64,000 bases of DNA from Pycnopodia helianthoides (Eukaryota; Echinodermata; Asteroidea; Forcipulatida; Asteriidae): assembly GCA_032158295.1 (NCBI GenBank), contig CM063247.1, forward strand, positions 9,180,675-9,244,674, read 5' to 3'. Both the position numbers and the translations under genes were made by a program. Below the pieces are notes generated by a model. The model was given only the letters and a program-made list of their open reading frames with translations. It was not told the origin of the DNA and ran no database searches. This document shows positions 29,315 through 44,200 of the stretch, piece after piece; positions within the stretch are counted from its first letter, which is position 1, and the number at the start of each line of letters is the position of its first letter.

Positions 29315-32300
29315 AAAATAAAAATAAATAATAAATAAATAAAAATAAAAATAAATAAAATAAAAATAATGTTTCTCGGATCCTCAAAATTGGTCATTAA
29401 TAATGACAATTTATGAGCGGATTTCATGGACTTCTGTTATTGTTAACCCCATCAGAGGAAATTAAGTAGCCACAAGCTGAAACAAAATTAATACTCTATT
29501 TCCTTCGTACAGATAAAGTAATCTTTCGGATACAATCATCTTTGCAAGCGCACATTTTATCACACGTGGGTGTACTGGCTTGCGTGAAACAGAGGAGTTT
29601 GCGAAAACATTTGTTTTTTGTCAAAAGTAATTTAGTTTTTTTCCTGTAACTCAGTTTGCCACTTTGTTTCCCAAACTCTTATACTTATAAATAATCAAAT
29701 AAATGAAATTCCAGATTGTTGAAAAAAACTTTGCAGATCGTCATACAGACTACCTCCAACCCTTTCAAGGCAGTTGTGACGATACATACAGAAAAGGGTG
29801 ATTCCTCACTAAAATAAAATGTGTTTGTTTTAACAAAAACAAAAAGAAAATCCCCTTATAACTAGTAAATATTCCCGTGCACCTTCAAGTCACATTAGAA
29901 GTTCTCACTCACTCATCTCTATTCATTTTTCATTTGATCTGTAATATACAGGTCAGGTAAGTACTTTAGTGTTCGTCTCTTATAAGCACAAGCATTTTAC
30001 TTCCACCCCCACGACCCGACCTTCGAAATGTCTTTGCTTCCAAGTCACTGCGCCGAGGACTAAAAGGTGTAAATTGTACTCTTGTTCACCGGGTGTAATA
30101 CAACAGCTCGTAAGTATGAATCTATCTTTTCAGTTTTCAATTATAGATCGCCGTTAATGAGTCTTCTTCTCTTATTATTGATGGCAACTTATAAGTCTTT
30201 CATGTCTTGTCATTACTCATGATATTACACGAAGAGCATCCATCGAGTCTGGGTTTTTTTTTTTTTTGTCCTTTCTTTCTTTCTTTCTTTCTTTTCTTGT
30301 TCGGTCACATTATTCCGTTTCATGAGACCGCAGTTAATTAAGGGCACGACATGGCCAGTGGATCAATACACTGCTAATTGGATAACACCACATTCTATCA
30401 AAACAATTGAAATGATGTTCTCGTCATTATTAGGGATTATTATGTTTTGGCATGATGCCAGGTCCGACGTCACCATTTCGCTTTCTCGGTGTCTCGGGAG
30501 AGGGGAAGATTCAAATCAAGGTACGAAATAGTTCAAACGATACGCGCCAGACAGTTTGAAAACAAAGGTCAAATTTTCATGGGAAACTGACAAACACAAA
30601 CATGTACGCGTGTCATTACAGTAGTTTATAACAGTACATTGTATAACCAATGTACCACAAGCTTTGGAAATTCACATGGCATCATACTCATTTTAGTATT
30701 TATACAGGATTGGTAAGGATAAATACATATCATTGTTTAATCTTAGTCTTAAAGGTTACTGATCATGAAGTTCATACCAGAACTGCTGTGAAAAAAATGT
30801 CTCTCTGAAATGAAGTCGTGTTCGAGAAAACTGTAACATCTGAATTCGGTTGTTACAACAACAATTAAGGACAATGTGTTTACATCCCGAAAATTGTGCA
30901 TAGTTTTTGCACTATTTTCTCCTGACTCGCACAAAGAAACAAGCCAAAATTATGCACAGGTTTGTTAATTCAAGTACATGGTTGATCACACAAAACATGA
31001 ACACTATCTGCGACTATTTTGTCAGCTCTACCAATCCTATATAGTTATAGGTGCTCCTGTTTTAAAAAATTGTTCACATTTTTTCCCAATGTATTAAAAT
31101 ATACTTTGGGGAGGTCTTTAATTTTTCAGGTAAGCACTTTTACAAGCATTTTTCTTTTCGCGCATTACTTCTCAAGACAACTCCATGCAAGATCTGAACT
31201 GCTGTTGTCTTTTCAGAATTGTGTGTTTCGTGTACAACTACAGGTCGTTTTCAGCAGGTGTACCGCATCAAGTGCAACTTAACATTAGTCAACTCATGGT
31301 CAACTATAGTCACCAGTCATTTCCCACGGCAGGAGAAACCATCCATCACTTGTAGAGAAGAAGAAGAAAACACTATAGATAAACAACCCTTTTGAAAAAA
31401 AATCAACAACGCCTGGCATTATAATAGTGTCTGGACATGCAGTGTTGCTAATCTAATTAACACTACTTAAGACATGTACAGTCCCAACATCCAGCCTAGA
31501 ACATAAGAATCGAATGGGATGCATCAGCTGGGTGGTAGTGGTGGTGGACAGTCAGTCCGCCAGCCCCGATAGATAACAATACAAAAATCAAAAACGATAA
31601 AGAAGATGAAGGCCCCAGGCCAAAAAAAAAGACCTTTCCATTGCTAGCAAAGAGAGACACACATGTCAGCGAGGATTAATTCATAAAAATCAATCATTCT
31701 GCAAAGCGGTAATTATTGTGGGTTTTTATGGGCTGGGGTCTCCATTCTGTTATTTTATTGTTGAGCGGGGATGAATATTTGATGGCTTGCCTCTATGTTC
31801 CCCATCTGCTCAGACACTGGGGTCTGCAACAATGATCGGGGATTAAATTACTTTGATGCACTTGAAAGACCGGTATTAAACAAATAACATGTTTATTTCA
31901 TTCTTGACAAATAATTATTATCTTGTTTTTACGATGCTCGGTTTTTGTTTTTACGTCATTTTAATTCTCTGTAATTATCATCACTGATGGGGATTTTGTT
32001 TTGTATTTTATTTTTATTCCTTTAATGCCGTGGATAAATTAATGGACTGACGAATACGTTCACCTCTGTTTTATTGGTAGTCAGACAAGCACAGGTTAAG
32101 AATGAAAACTTATTTAATTACTGCTGAGTTGAAAAGCCCGGCCGTTATTGTTTGTGTTATGTTGTGTTTACTTTTTGCTTTTCAATTTTTTGGGGAGAGC
32201 GGGGAAAAAAACATTTAGTAGAACGAGTTTTGAACCCATGTTCTCCGGATTCAAATGCCGGCGCTCCACCAACCAAGCTGTCAAACGAGTTGTTTGGGGG

Positions 32301-35300
32301 GAGGCCAGCCAGGTAGAGGTAATCGGCACTTTGATCCCGGGACATCTCAGGTTAAAACCGCGTTCTAGTAATGTTTTCTTCGCTAACCCAAAACGTAATC
32401 AATGTATACCCAGTTGGTTTCCATTTTGGCTTAATTCTGAAAGAGGGGCTCCAATGTCGAACTCGGTTTTGTGATGCACTCATTTGCCAAAGTAGTCCAA
32501 AATAACACCACGTTAACAATTGTATAAAATGCCATTGTATTTGATACCCTCCCAGTGCAATGTGTAAATCATCCAAAAACACCCAATGACGTCACAATAG
32601 ATCTGCACATTTTTGGAAAAGAAAGTTGTTTAGTTTTTTTTTCCTGAATGTTTTGGATAGTCAATCAACAAGGCATTGTTTTTGTTTACCTGTTGACTGA
32701 CGCACAAATTCCCCTTTTGAATGTACAGAATGTTGTTGATATCTAATGACGTCATGTTTCAAATTTTGCTCCGAAGGAGTATCCAAATAAAATGACATTA
32801 TACACCATTTTAACGTGTAAGTTTAGAAATATGTAACTTATTTCCACTTTCATTAGAATACGACCGTATCTGTTGTAAGATGAGTGCATACACAAAGTGA
32901 ATTCGAAGGAGCCACTAATTTGCAAGGTAATTTTTGGGGATGTAGATGTGAGTTACTAATCCTAGATAATGGATATTGGTCATGTGATAACTTCCCCAGC
33001 TATAGTGCAGAGGTCACTTTTTTCCCCAGAGATAAGGGGCACTTTCAGATTGTCCACGTGACGACAATTTATATAGGGCACAAAACATCACCTTTCAGCC
33101 AAGGTGTTAATGTCTCAATATTCATAGTTTTGAAAAGAAATTCATTCTCTATTTAGTGTTCTGAGAGCTCCCCAAGTTTATAAAAAGTAAAAACATTTGT
33201 TGTGCAGCCTGGCCTTGACTAGTCGCACCCTTGCTCTATATGGTCGCACCCTAGACCTAAATGAGAGTTAATGAAGCATACAAGCCCACTCTTATCATAC
33301 AAAAAATGACTTGTGGCATATTGGGAGTGGGACCATATTTTATTAAACAACCGTTGTTTATTATCTGCATCAATAATTTGCAGGTTGAGTTTTTATATAC
33401 AGGGCTGGAATTTCATCTTCTGACAGTACAAGGTAATTTTTCATTATTCAAAGGGCACTTCGCTTGGAAATTCTTCAAGTGTATAAGAAACTTTTAGAGG
33501 GGCACCAAGGCCAAGACCCGGGCAACAAACGCCATCATGGCCTCCATGGCATCCGTGTGCTTCCGGGTCTGCGTATGCTTTGATCGGTTAGTTCAGTGGA
33601 CTACGGCCTACGGTGGGTAGTTTACTTATAGCATTGCTTCGTGCTTTAGTCCGTTTTGATTACAACCATTTGAATGTAAGGTGACTTATTGGGTGAAAAG
33701 GTTGACATGCGGTACCAGACTGGATGATGGTCTACATCAAGATTATTTCTTCACTGGATTGTGATTCTCCCAGGATATCTCAATGTGTTGAGGAAATTTA
33801 CAAGGAATGTATAAGCGTGACGTGGCCCGAAGCAATCTGGAGCACCGAACTCAAGTTCCGATGACTGAGCCATCAGAGTGCTGGTTCGAATCCCGGTCGT
33901 GGTACTTATGTTCTCGGGCATAGCACTTAACTATAATAACAAGAGTTTCTCATCACCCAGGAGTAAATGGGTACATGCGATGGTATAGATATAGTGTTAA
34001 TGTGAATGATTAGCAAACCGTGCGCACATTTTTGCTGCTGGTGCTGCATACTCCAAAGGAGTTGAGATGGTTTCAGCCTTGCTCTATGGTTTCAGGAATG
34101 CTTAAGGCCCAATGAATAGTGTAAGATACGGTGGTTAAAAGCCTCCTAATAAATTATTATTGTTAGTGATATTTTTTCGGTTATTATTGACGGACTATTT
34201 TATAGTGAGGCTGATGATAGGGGAATCTTTGGATGGAATTTGACACGCAGTCAGAGTATGTCACGAGAAAGATATTTGTCTATAAAAGCATAAGGCCGTC
34301 ACAGATTTGTCCTTCGGAACAAAATGGGTAGAATTAATAACAAACAATTTTCATAATTGTCAAAATGGCTGCCACTTTTTTTGTTATTCGGACCTATATT
34401 TGTTCAAAGGGCAAATCTGTGATGGCCCTATTTGTAGTCAAATTTTCTTTCGCAAGACATACTCTGACTGTGTGCCAGATTCCATGCCTGTATCATCAAA
34501 GGCACAATCTCATCGCCTGCCGAGCTATTATTCAAGATTCAGAAGGGGAGGTGGAGGGCAACAACGTGAAATATCAAAAAAACAAAAACATATTGAACCA
34601 TAAGCGGAAGTGTTTACATGATGTCAACGTGGTAAAAATGATTATCAATTACTCAAAAATGATTAAACATTACTTATGAATGTCAAAGATGAAGTGCCTC
34701 TAAGAAGTCTCTTCTCTGATGTTACAGAGCACCTTTACTTTCTTTTACTTTTATTTCCAAAAGGGGAAACAGGAATGAACTCTTTTATCTTCTGCCTGCC
34801 GCCAGTTCTGCTGTTGGTCATATGGTTTCATAAAATATTATTAGTTTGTTTTATTTGTTACTTTTTTGTTTGTTTACCTTTCACTCATAAACAAATATGA
34901 CACCAATAAAATTGATACGTGTTTGATGCATGGTTATTTAAACTATACCCTCTGTCGGATGGTTCGAGAAACAACTTTTTCAACGATTGCGTAGGCTTAC
35001 CTTTTTGCAAGGTGTTCGACATTTTAACAAACTGTTAGTGTGACAACTGGTTTTGCAAAAACTAATTTGCTGAAATGAATTCTGAAAACTCCCATAACCA
35101 AACTGTAACGCCAAATTATCATTTATCACTCCTGTGATATAATGTAGCCTTCCCCGAAATCCTATAGTGCACGCGTGTACTGGTTGTAAACTTTAAGTTT
35201 ATTGGCAAATCAGTCCTCGAGACTAACCTTTCAGTAAACTTTTCAAGAATGGAGTAGTCTAATATTCATGAAGTAAAGAAGTTACCCCCGAAATCTACTC

Positions 35301-37572
35301 CGCAGTGGTAGAATAACAGCAAAACAAGTTTTAAGAATATTGTTAATTTGACTTTACCCTTACACCATTGTGTAAAGCACTGTATATGTAATACTTTCAC
35401 AAGTCCTGTGAAAATCACACGGATATTATGGGACTCGAACCCACGACATTTGCCTTTCTTACCACTATACCACTGAGATTGCCCGGAATCCTATATTTTA
35501 GCAGCGCGTCCCGCAACAATTAAATGGCAAATTTAACGTTATTAAATTAATTAGCTTTAAGAAGTTCAAGAACAAAAAGCAAAGCCAAGTATATATCATC
35601 ACATGTGCCCAATTTCATAGAGCTGCTTAACCAGAAAATATTGCTTAAAAACATTTTATTAAGCAATAATAAGCAGGGTACCAGTCACAGATGCTACATG
35701 TTGGTAATCTTTTTTCTGCTAAGCATAATTTTGTGGGCTTAGCTCGTTTTGTGCTTAAGCAGCTCTATGAAATTGGGCCCTAGTGTTACAATGATATCTC
35801 ACCATGCAATACCTCAAAAACTATACATTATTCATGATCTTTTATACGTTTTTTTAATATTTTTTTTTGTATTTTTTTTTTAGGATGCTATTATGCAAAT
35901 CTACAAGAGCACTCTATTTCTGCTTGTACTCCACTCGTGGATAATTAACATTATAAGAAGACCCAGAGGATCGAGCCAACACAAATCACATTTTGGGGGC
36001 CACTTTTCCGAACAGAAAATAATATTCCAATATAAAAATTAAACAAAACTTTTTTATTTTGTTAGTTGACAAAGTCACGAAACAATTCAAAAAATAGTTG
36101 AATTCCAGTAAGGGACAAATTCAGTGAGTCGATTATCTTTTAATAAACGTACAACGAGGTGAAAGTCAAACTTACCACGTTTCTGCATGAATGAAAACAG
36201 CTCATCGAGAAAGTCTTTCCTTTTGGGGTCATCAGATAGCTCGTACAACTATAGAATAAAGTATCACACGCAAATATTAATGTCATGTTTCTGTTATTGA
36301 AATGAAGTGATCATCAAAAGTGCAAGACACTGTGTATGAGGAGACGGTGAACAAATGGTCGGGGCTTTTAGATGCGGTTGAAGAGCTTTCAGAAAAGTGA
36401 AAACCCACACAATCAGACAGTGCCGTAGCGAGAAATTGTTTTATGGAGAAGTGGGGGAGGGGTGGACACCACGAAAAGGTTCTGATTGTGGTACGCAACG
36501 CATCCATAATAGCACAGCTGTGTTGCGTAGGTAAATTGCATGCCACCTGTAAATATTTGTTCAAAGCATGCGAATAGTACATTTTGAATGTGAAAAAGCC
36601 ATGATTAATATAAGTTTAATTGGGTATAACCAGTGGAGTAGTAAACAAAGGAGAGCAGTGCCCCAAAAAAGTCAATAATAAATAAATAAATAAATAAAAA
36701 ACAAGTAATTTTTTTTTTTATGTGTATATTAATGATATAAAAATCACAAATAAATATTCCCATGCATTAAGTACCCCACTCCAAATTATATCTTTGCCCC
36801 TGCTTGCCTACCGAGTGAAAATAACTGGTTGCGCCACTTTACCGACTCCCAACCTCGCTCCCCGGGGTTTGGAAGCTCGCTCCCCGGGGTTTGGATGCTG
36901 CGCCAATGATCTCAAAAATTAACCTTACTCCATGAAAGTTTAGCTGTCATTCTCAGACACAACTACCAAATAAACCATGGAGGATTGGATTCCAGCCTCT
37001 TTGTTCTAATAATATGCTGCATATATATATATATATGCTAATATATGCTAATAATAATCTGCTTATTAATAATATTAATAATATTAATAATATGCTGCAT
37101 ATATATATGCTAATATATGCTAATAATAATCTGCTTATTAGCGAGAAAGATTTAATGAAAACAAACGAGCACTCCTGATTACCGTTACAGGGAAAATTGC
37201 ACTATCCTCTTTAAAGCTATTTATTACTGGGAATCGTTGAATGTCAAAAAAGCAAATGTGGATGCAACGTCGTCGAGTTCTAAATGGGGGCATTGCCTGA
37301 GCGTCCATTCAACCTGATACCGTCCAATGTGTGGACATTACATTTGATCAAAATTTAATTTGTCACAAACAGGCAGAGCTAATTAAGGCCATTTTGAGAA
37401 CTGTGATCTTGTTAATTAATAGCGAGTCAGGGACAATTAATAGCGCACGGGCATTCACCTAAGAATCAGTTCTCGTAGACGCAGAGACGTGAGGACACTG
37501 CACTGGCCATTCCAAAGACAAGTTTCTGTTGCGTGTTTATGGCTTCAGTCATAAGAAACACCCCCCCCCCCC

Positions 37573-37619
<47 letters not shown>

Positions 37620-37775
37620 CCTTACGGATCCGGAATGTGGGGTACTGCTATTGTTGTTCTATTATTCCCTTTTCTGAAGAATTCCCTTGTGGGGCCCAAT
37701 TGTTCCTATTGAAATGACCTTGTGGGGTCCATTGTTCCATTGTTGTCAGGACCCCACATATGCCCTTCCGTGTGT

Positions 37776-37813
<38 letters not shown>

Positions 37814-37967
37814 CCTTACGGATCCGGTTTGTGGGGTACTGCTATTGTTGTTCTATTATTCCCTTTTCTGAAGAATTCCCTTGTGGGGCCCAATTGTTCC
37901 TATTGAAATGACCTTGTGGGGTCCATTGTTCCATTGTTGTCAGGACCCCACATATGCCCTTCTGTGT

Positions 37968-38057
<90 letters not shown>

Positions 38058-38213
38058 CCTTACGGATCCGGAATGTGGGGTACTGCTATTGTTGTTCTAT
38101 TATTCCCTTTTCTGAAGAATTCCCTTGTGGGGCCCAATTGTTCCTATTGAAATGACCTTGTGGGGTCCATTGTTCCATTGTTGTCAGGACCCCACATATG
38201 CCCTTCCGTGTGT

Positions 38214-38254
<41 letters not shown>

Positions 38255-41200
38255 TCAAATTCAATACCATGTGGAGACATGTCTTGTGGAGACATTCCGC
38301 GAGTTTCAGGCTATCCTTATGAGACCACCCTTGTGGAGACAAGGTTAATTTGCATATTGAACAAGAATGACCAATCAATGTACAGCTTTTAGAAACGTTT
38401 GATGCCATAGGGAATAATTTTGCCAAACCTTATGGAGACACTCTTCCTTCCTTCATGATTCAATGCAATATTGAACAATAAGAGCGAAGAATAACGCATA
38501 TATTTTGTAGAACAACAATCATTTTATTCTCAAAACTTAAAACTGAAAATAACGTTATTTAAATGGCAAGAACATTTTCATTAACACCAACAGGTATAAT
38601 CTCAAAATCCTACTTGGGCATTAGAAAAGTTAGTTTGAACCAATTAACAGCAAAAAGGAGGGGACTGGAACAAACATTTTTTCTTTGACACAAACAAATA
38701 AAATCTTTAAATCTTACTAAGGCAAGAAAATGTTGCTTTCATTCAATTGGAAGCAAACATCCAACATAATAAATCCTACTCGGATTGGGAAAAAAACTTC
38801 TTTCAAGAACAAGGAACATTCCTTTGACGCTAACAAGAAGAAAATCCTACTGGGCAAGAAACCCTTGCTTGACTCAACTCCCCCCGGGATTGAAAACAAA
38901 ATAAAACATTATTTTTCAAGAACAAGACACATTCCTTTTGGGCACCATTAAATAAAATCCTTAAATCCTTCTAGAGCAGAAAACCATTGACTTACTCAAT
39001 TAAATACAAAAAATAATTCCATAACTCCACCTGGGATTGAAAAAAGAAAATTAATAAAACAAATTCAAGAGCAAGACACATTCCTTTGACCACCAACAAA
39101 CAAAATCCTTAAATCCTTCTAGAGCAGGAAACCCTTGACTGACTCAACTAAAATTAAAAAAAATAATTCCATAACTCCACCTGGGATTGAAAAAAATTCA
39201 ATAAAAAACTTCAAGAACAAGACACATTTCTTTCGGCACCAACAAATAAAATCCTTAAATCTTTTTACGACAGGATACCCTTGACTGACTCAATTCATAG
39301 CAAAAGTAAGTTTTATAAATCCCCCCGGGATTGAAAAAAAATAATAAATAAAACATCAAAGAACAAGACACATTCCTTTGGGCACCAACAAATCAAATCA
39401 TAAAATCCTACTAGGGTAAGACACCCTTGACTGACTCAATTAACAAAAATTAGTTTCATAAATCCCTGAGATTTGAAGAAAAAAATTCAAAAGCCAGAAA
39501 CAATTCTTTGGGCACCTACAAATCAAATCATAAAATCTTACTAGGGCAAGAAACACCTATTTAACCCATTTTAAATGAACCAAATTAATATCATAAATCC
39601 TCCTGGGATTGAAATGGTTTTTCCATCGATAGTCCAGAAACACTTCTTCCAACCAAGAACACAATATTCAGAGTAAAAAACTGACCTAGATTGGAATCAA
39701 TAATCTTTTGGGCAAGGGACTCTTGAACCATAAAAAATATCACAATTTTTACCAGAATTGAAGTAAATCATCATTTACATTTAAAGGGGTGCAGAACGAA
39801 TCTGAAAAACTTGGTAGTAGCAAATTAAAGCAGGCTATTCACATTTCCTAAATGTACGGCGTTTCTGAGAAACCTTTACCAGGACAAATCTGGTACAGTG
39901 CATACAATATTTTAAAATACTGTTGACTCATATCAAGTGTACTTTTTACTTGACTTACAAAAATGATGTGAATGCTTCTAACTATAATAAAACTACTTTA
40001 TCTTCTTGAAACGATTTCCTATGTTTTACAATTTGTTTTCCTTTCTTCTTTGAGTTGACTGAATCATGTTGTAAACCTTAAACTTTACACATTTCCATGT
40101 TTTCTTGCTTAACACCGGGTTGGCTGCGACACACTGTTCACATGACTTCTTCCCTGGTACCTGTTCATGTAAAATGAATTCTCTCATGTCTTTCCATATT
40201 GCCTCTGTTTCTGCAGATGTCCATGGAACTTTTTTACCTGTAAAACATTTTTTAAATCAGATTAAAGGGTCACTCAGATTAAAAAACAGTAATACATCTA
40301 TGAACGTTTATATTTGTTGATCTTGTCCAAACTGTGTTTATAAACATCAAGTCTTAAAGCCTCTTAACAGTCTTTGTAAGCTTAACAGTTTTTGTACGAT
40401 AAACAAATGTAAATGTTCACAGTTTCACTCAAAACTTACACATGTACAGATGGTCATGAGAGAATACTGAAATGCTAATATTTTTAAAGAAATTTTGTAA
40501 AAGATTTAGTAAAAAATTTAGTAAGAAATTTAGTAAAACAATCAGTTTTGTATTCTACAATGATGAAAATACATTGTAACTAAAATCACAGATTAAGCTC
40601 AATTTTCCCCTTTTTTAAATGTGTATGTTGCCACTAACAAAGTGCGGCACTGCCTTTTTTGTTTACCAAAACTGTAGGGTGGCTTTATAAGGTCCCACAC
40701 ACCCTTGATAGGACACCAATCATCAATCATCAACATGGACACTTAATTTTGCCCACAGGCCTGACAGGTGACACAATATAAAAACTACGTTGTAATGTTC
40801 TACTGAGTTGTGGTGGGTGTGAATTTTTTTTTTGATTTCTAAAGCGATCTTATTGCCTTCAGGAGTGATTCAGTGCTAGGAATACATTTTAAGGGTGTCC
40901 CTGGAAACAAAATTATCTTGTATTGATTCTGGGACTATATAGTCAACTGTTTTCTTCACAACATGTCCACACACAAAATTATTATAACATGATGTGAAAC
41001 CAAAAGTTGTTGCTCTATCATTAAATTATTAATACCTTCTTGACGGCATGAACTGATGTTGGGTCTATTGTGTTTGCTTGGTCTGTTGCTAGTGCCAGGT
41101 CTGCAGATGTTAGGTCTTCTGCTATTGGTTGGTCTCTTGCTGTTTGTTGGTCTGTTGCTGTTGTTGGTTGGCCTGTTACTGTTGCTGTTGTCTGTGAAGG

Positions 41201-44200
41201 TGGTGGTGCAGAAGCTGTTGCTGGAGACGGGTCTGTTTTGGCTGCTGTTGCTTGGTATGCCATCTGTCCTTGGTCTACTGCTGGTGGTGTTGCTGTTACT
41301 GTTGCTGCAGCTGGTGCTATGTCTGTTTTCGGTGGTGCTGGGGCTTGTGCTAAACTGATGAGCATCCACGGAAAGAGCTTCTTCCTCCTCTATTACATGG
41401 TTAGGGAATACAGAGTAGGAGTTATTTTTCACTTACAATACACTTACACTTTCACATTTGAAGGCTAGCATGAAAAGCAGTTTGTGGACATTAAATGGAC
41501 ACCTTTGTGGCAACAGGCGAAAACTGGACCGTTATCACCAGTGGCCACAACACCATTGGTTTTTGTCTTTATACATCGCCCATAAAAGTTTTAGTTAAAT
41601 GATCAAACATTGGACAATAATTAAGAACTGAACTCTATAACATCACAGAGCAAACCGCGCGGTTCCTTTAAAAAACACCTCTCTGCTTGATAATATTTTA
41701 ACAAAGCATATAATGTTTGCATATAGTGAATAACTTAATAATCATGTAAATATATATACCTTGACTAAGGTCATCATCGTCATCTTCAGTTTGTACATCG
41801 ACATTGATATCTGAAAAATAACAACATGCTTTCAATTGAAATTCTTGTACCTTATGACATCTTAATAAAATACATGAATCTTAGGTGTAACAAATACAGA
41901 AAGTGGCTGCTGGTACAGCTTGGAACATCATATTCACATTATGTGATGGAGAATAGGGTGTCCATATAATAGCACAACCATCAGGAACAGCAAAAACAAC
42001 AGCCACAGCCACCTTCTTAGGTGAAACATCTTTTTGTTAGCTGATTAACACAAATATCAAAATACTACAGCCACAACCAGTTAGATAAATATAAAATGTT
42101 GATTATCGAGGAAATTCAGACATATAAATATAACAAGCAATAATATCATATGAGTATCAAACTTTACAAAAACCTCCACACATCCCTCATAAAAAATTAC
42201 TCTTACCTGCTATATCAATCTCAATGAGAGTTTTCCCTGACCATGTGCCCACCTCTCCAGAATCAATCGCCATCAAAAGCTTGGCCACTTTGCATAGCTC
42301 AATGGTAGACTCCTGGACTCTGTAAAAATCCTTATGAATGTTCACATTGTGGCCTAAGTGCCCTGCTATCCACTCCAATTCGTGGGGTTGCAAACTTAAG
42401 ACTTGTGCAATGGTGGCAGTGTACTTTCTCATCTTTGTGCATCGAATATCCTCAGGAGATTCCAGTGTCACTTCATGTATGATCTCAGTAAGCACTTGTC
42501 CTCCTTGCATGTAAGTAGATGGTGTATTTCGTGCAAATATATATTTGTTTGTAGCAGGAATGAAATTGTGTCTCAAACTAATGATGTGGTCCAGTGCCTT
42601 TAAGCAATCTGGTGGAATAATCAGAGGGACTGTGCGACCCCGTTTGCCTATGATCTGCACCAGGCCATGACTTGTACTCAACTTTCTCTCCAAAGATGTC
42701 ATTTGATCCATCAGTTCATCTACTTTTGCATTCTTCCAGTTTGGACGGTTGGAGATTATCTCGACAGTTATCTTTGCGACCTCTATTGGTCTCCGTTTAT
42801 TGAACAAAAGGAGACGCACTAAGGTAAGTTTTTGTAGGCGTTTGTACATGGTGAAATCTGTCTGACAGGTAGAGTCGCACATGCATTTGTTGAGTTCAGT
42901 GGTAATATGTCTTGATAACTTCTGTAAGTCACTTGTCTTTGGTAGGGTGACAGGTTTATTGCTGCGGCGAGTATTGAGTGCACTCCTTGCACTATGAGAA
43001 ATTTTGATGCCCCACTCTGAGGTGTGCAATTGTAGAAACTTGTTGGCCTCTTCTTCAGCTTTACTGTCTTGGCTTCGTATAGCCTTCCCTCTCTTTATCC
43101 GTGCTAACCAGGCTATGTCATGACCTGCCTTGATTGCAACTGATGGATACTGTAACTCATCTTCAGCAGTGTTCTGTCCAGCAACTGTCTCAACTGCTTG
43201 TACGAACATATCAAACTTGATTGGTTTGATGAAGTCACTCATGCTCATTCCCCCTTCATGGTCAATTTGTCTCAACTCTTGAAGAATTCTGGCTGCAGCT
43301 CTCATTTTCTGAGATGACAATCGCTGTCGTTCTGGTTGGTTTTTCAACACCTGACTTCCTAACTCAATTATTAGCGGATCATTCTTGAGAATGCCAAACA
43401 CATTATCTCTTTTCATATTTGGAAGGACGATGTTTTTCACATGCCTGTTTGCATCTTTCAAGTTTCCCATCAAAACTTCACTTTCCATCTGAAGCCCTCT
43501 TTTGCGAGATGCTACCCCATCAATGGTTGTGGCTGAATACAAATCTCTTGAAATGCAACGGTACTTTGTGTGTCTCCACAAGTCATCCATTGCTACATAA
43601 CCCAAACATTGGGGACAAGGACCATAATCTTCTGCCATGTAATCCATTTCTGTTGGTCTGCGTAGCAGTATTATCTGTCCATTACCAGTCTGTCGGACCT
43701 TTTCATTATGATAAAAGTTACCTTTATGTCTGAGCAAGTCAAATTCCTTTCTTCTTTCCCTTGACCCTGGTTTCAAGACAATAATTTTGGCGACTTCAGT
43801 TTCTTCAGGGTGTTGTCTTTGGTAATGCCTACCAATCATCACAGTAATCATTTTTTCACAATACAAACAGGCATTAACCTTGTTGTAAGAACGGATGAAA
43901 ACACCAGAAGTTGTTTCCTTTTTGCTGTAGTGTTGGATGTGGATGCCAGAGGCTGAACATTCATCATCATCAGGTGAATGCTGTTTTTTACTATGATCTC
44001 CGTCTGAGCTGTAGCTGTCGTTATGGCGGTCACATCCTGCTGAAGACAATTCCAGTTCATCTGAATAGTCCCCTGAGTCATCAGAGTCATTTGAATCTGT
44101 TTCTGGAACAAAGTCTGAATCAAAACCAGGATCAGCTTCATGCATCTCATCTTCTGCAGCTTCATCTACTCTGGATGGACTTTCAGATATGTTTTGGGCA

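Larger units (their letters stand above)
21021..30700. other. dri intron (part of the 21-kb intron), no gene
   Basis: Besides the MITE at 24297, the duplication at 23345, the array at 26085 and the AT repeat at 29238, I see no exon. 25055 carries an isolated GGTTCGAATCCCGG B-box-like word. 25681-25725 is a doubled 21-bp word (GGGATGGAACCATTAAGAGC). Confidence 0.4.
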
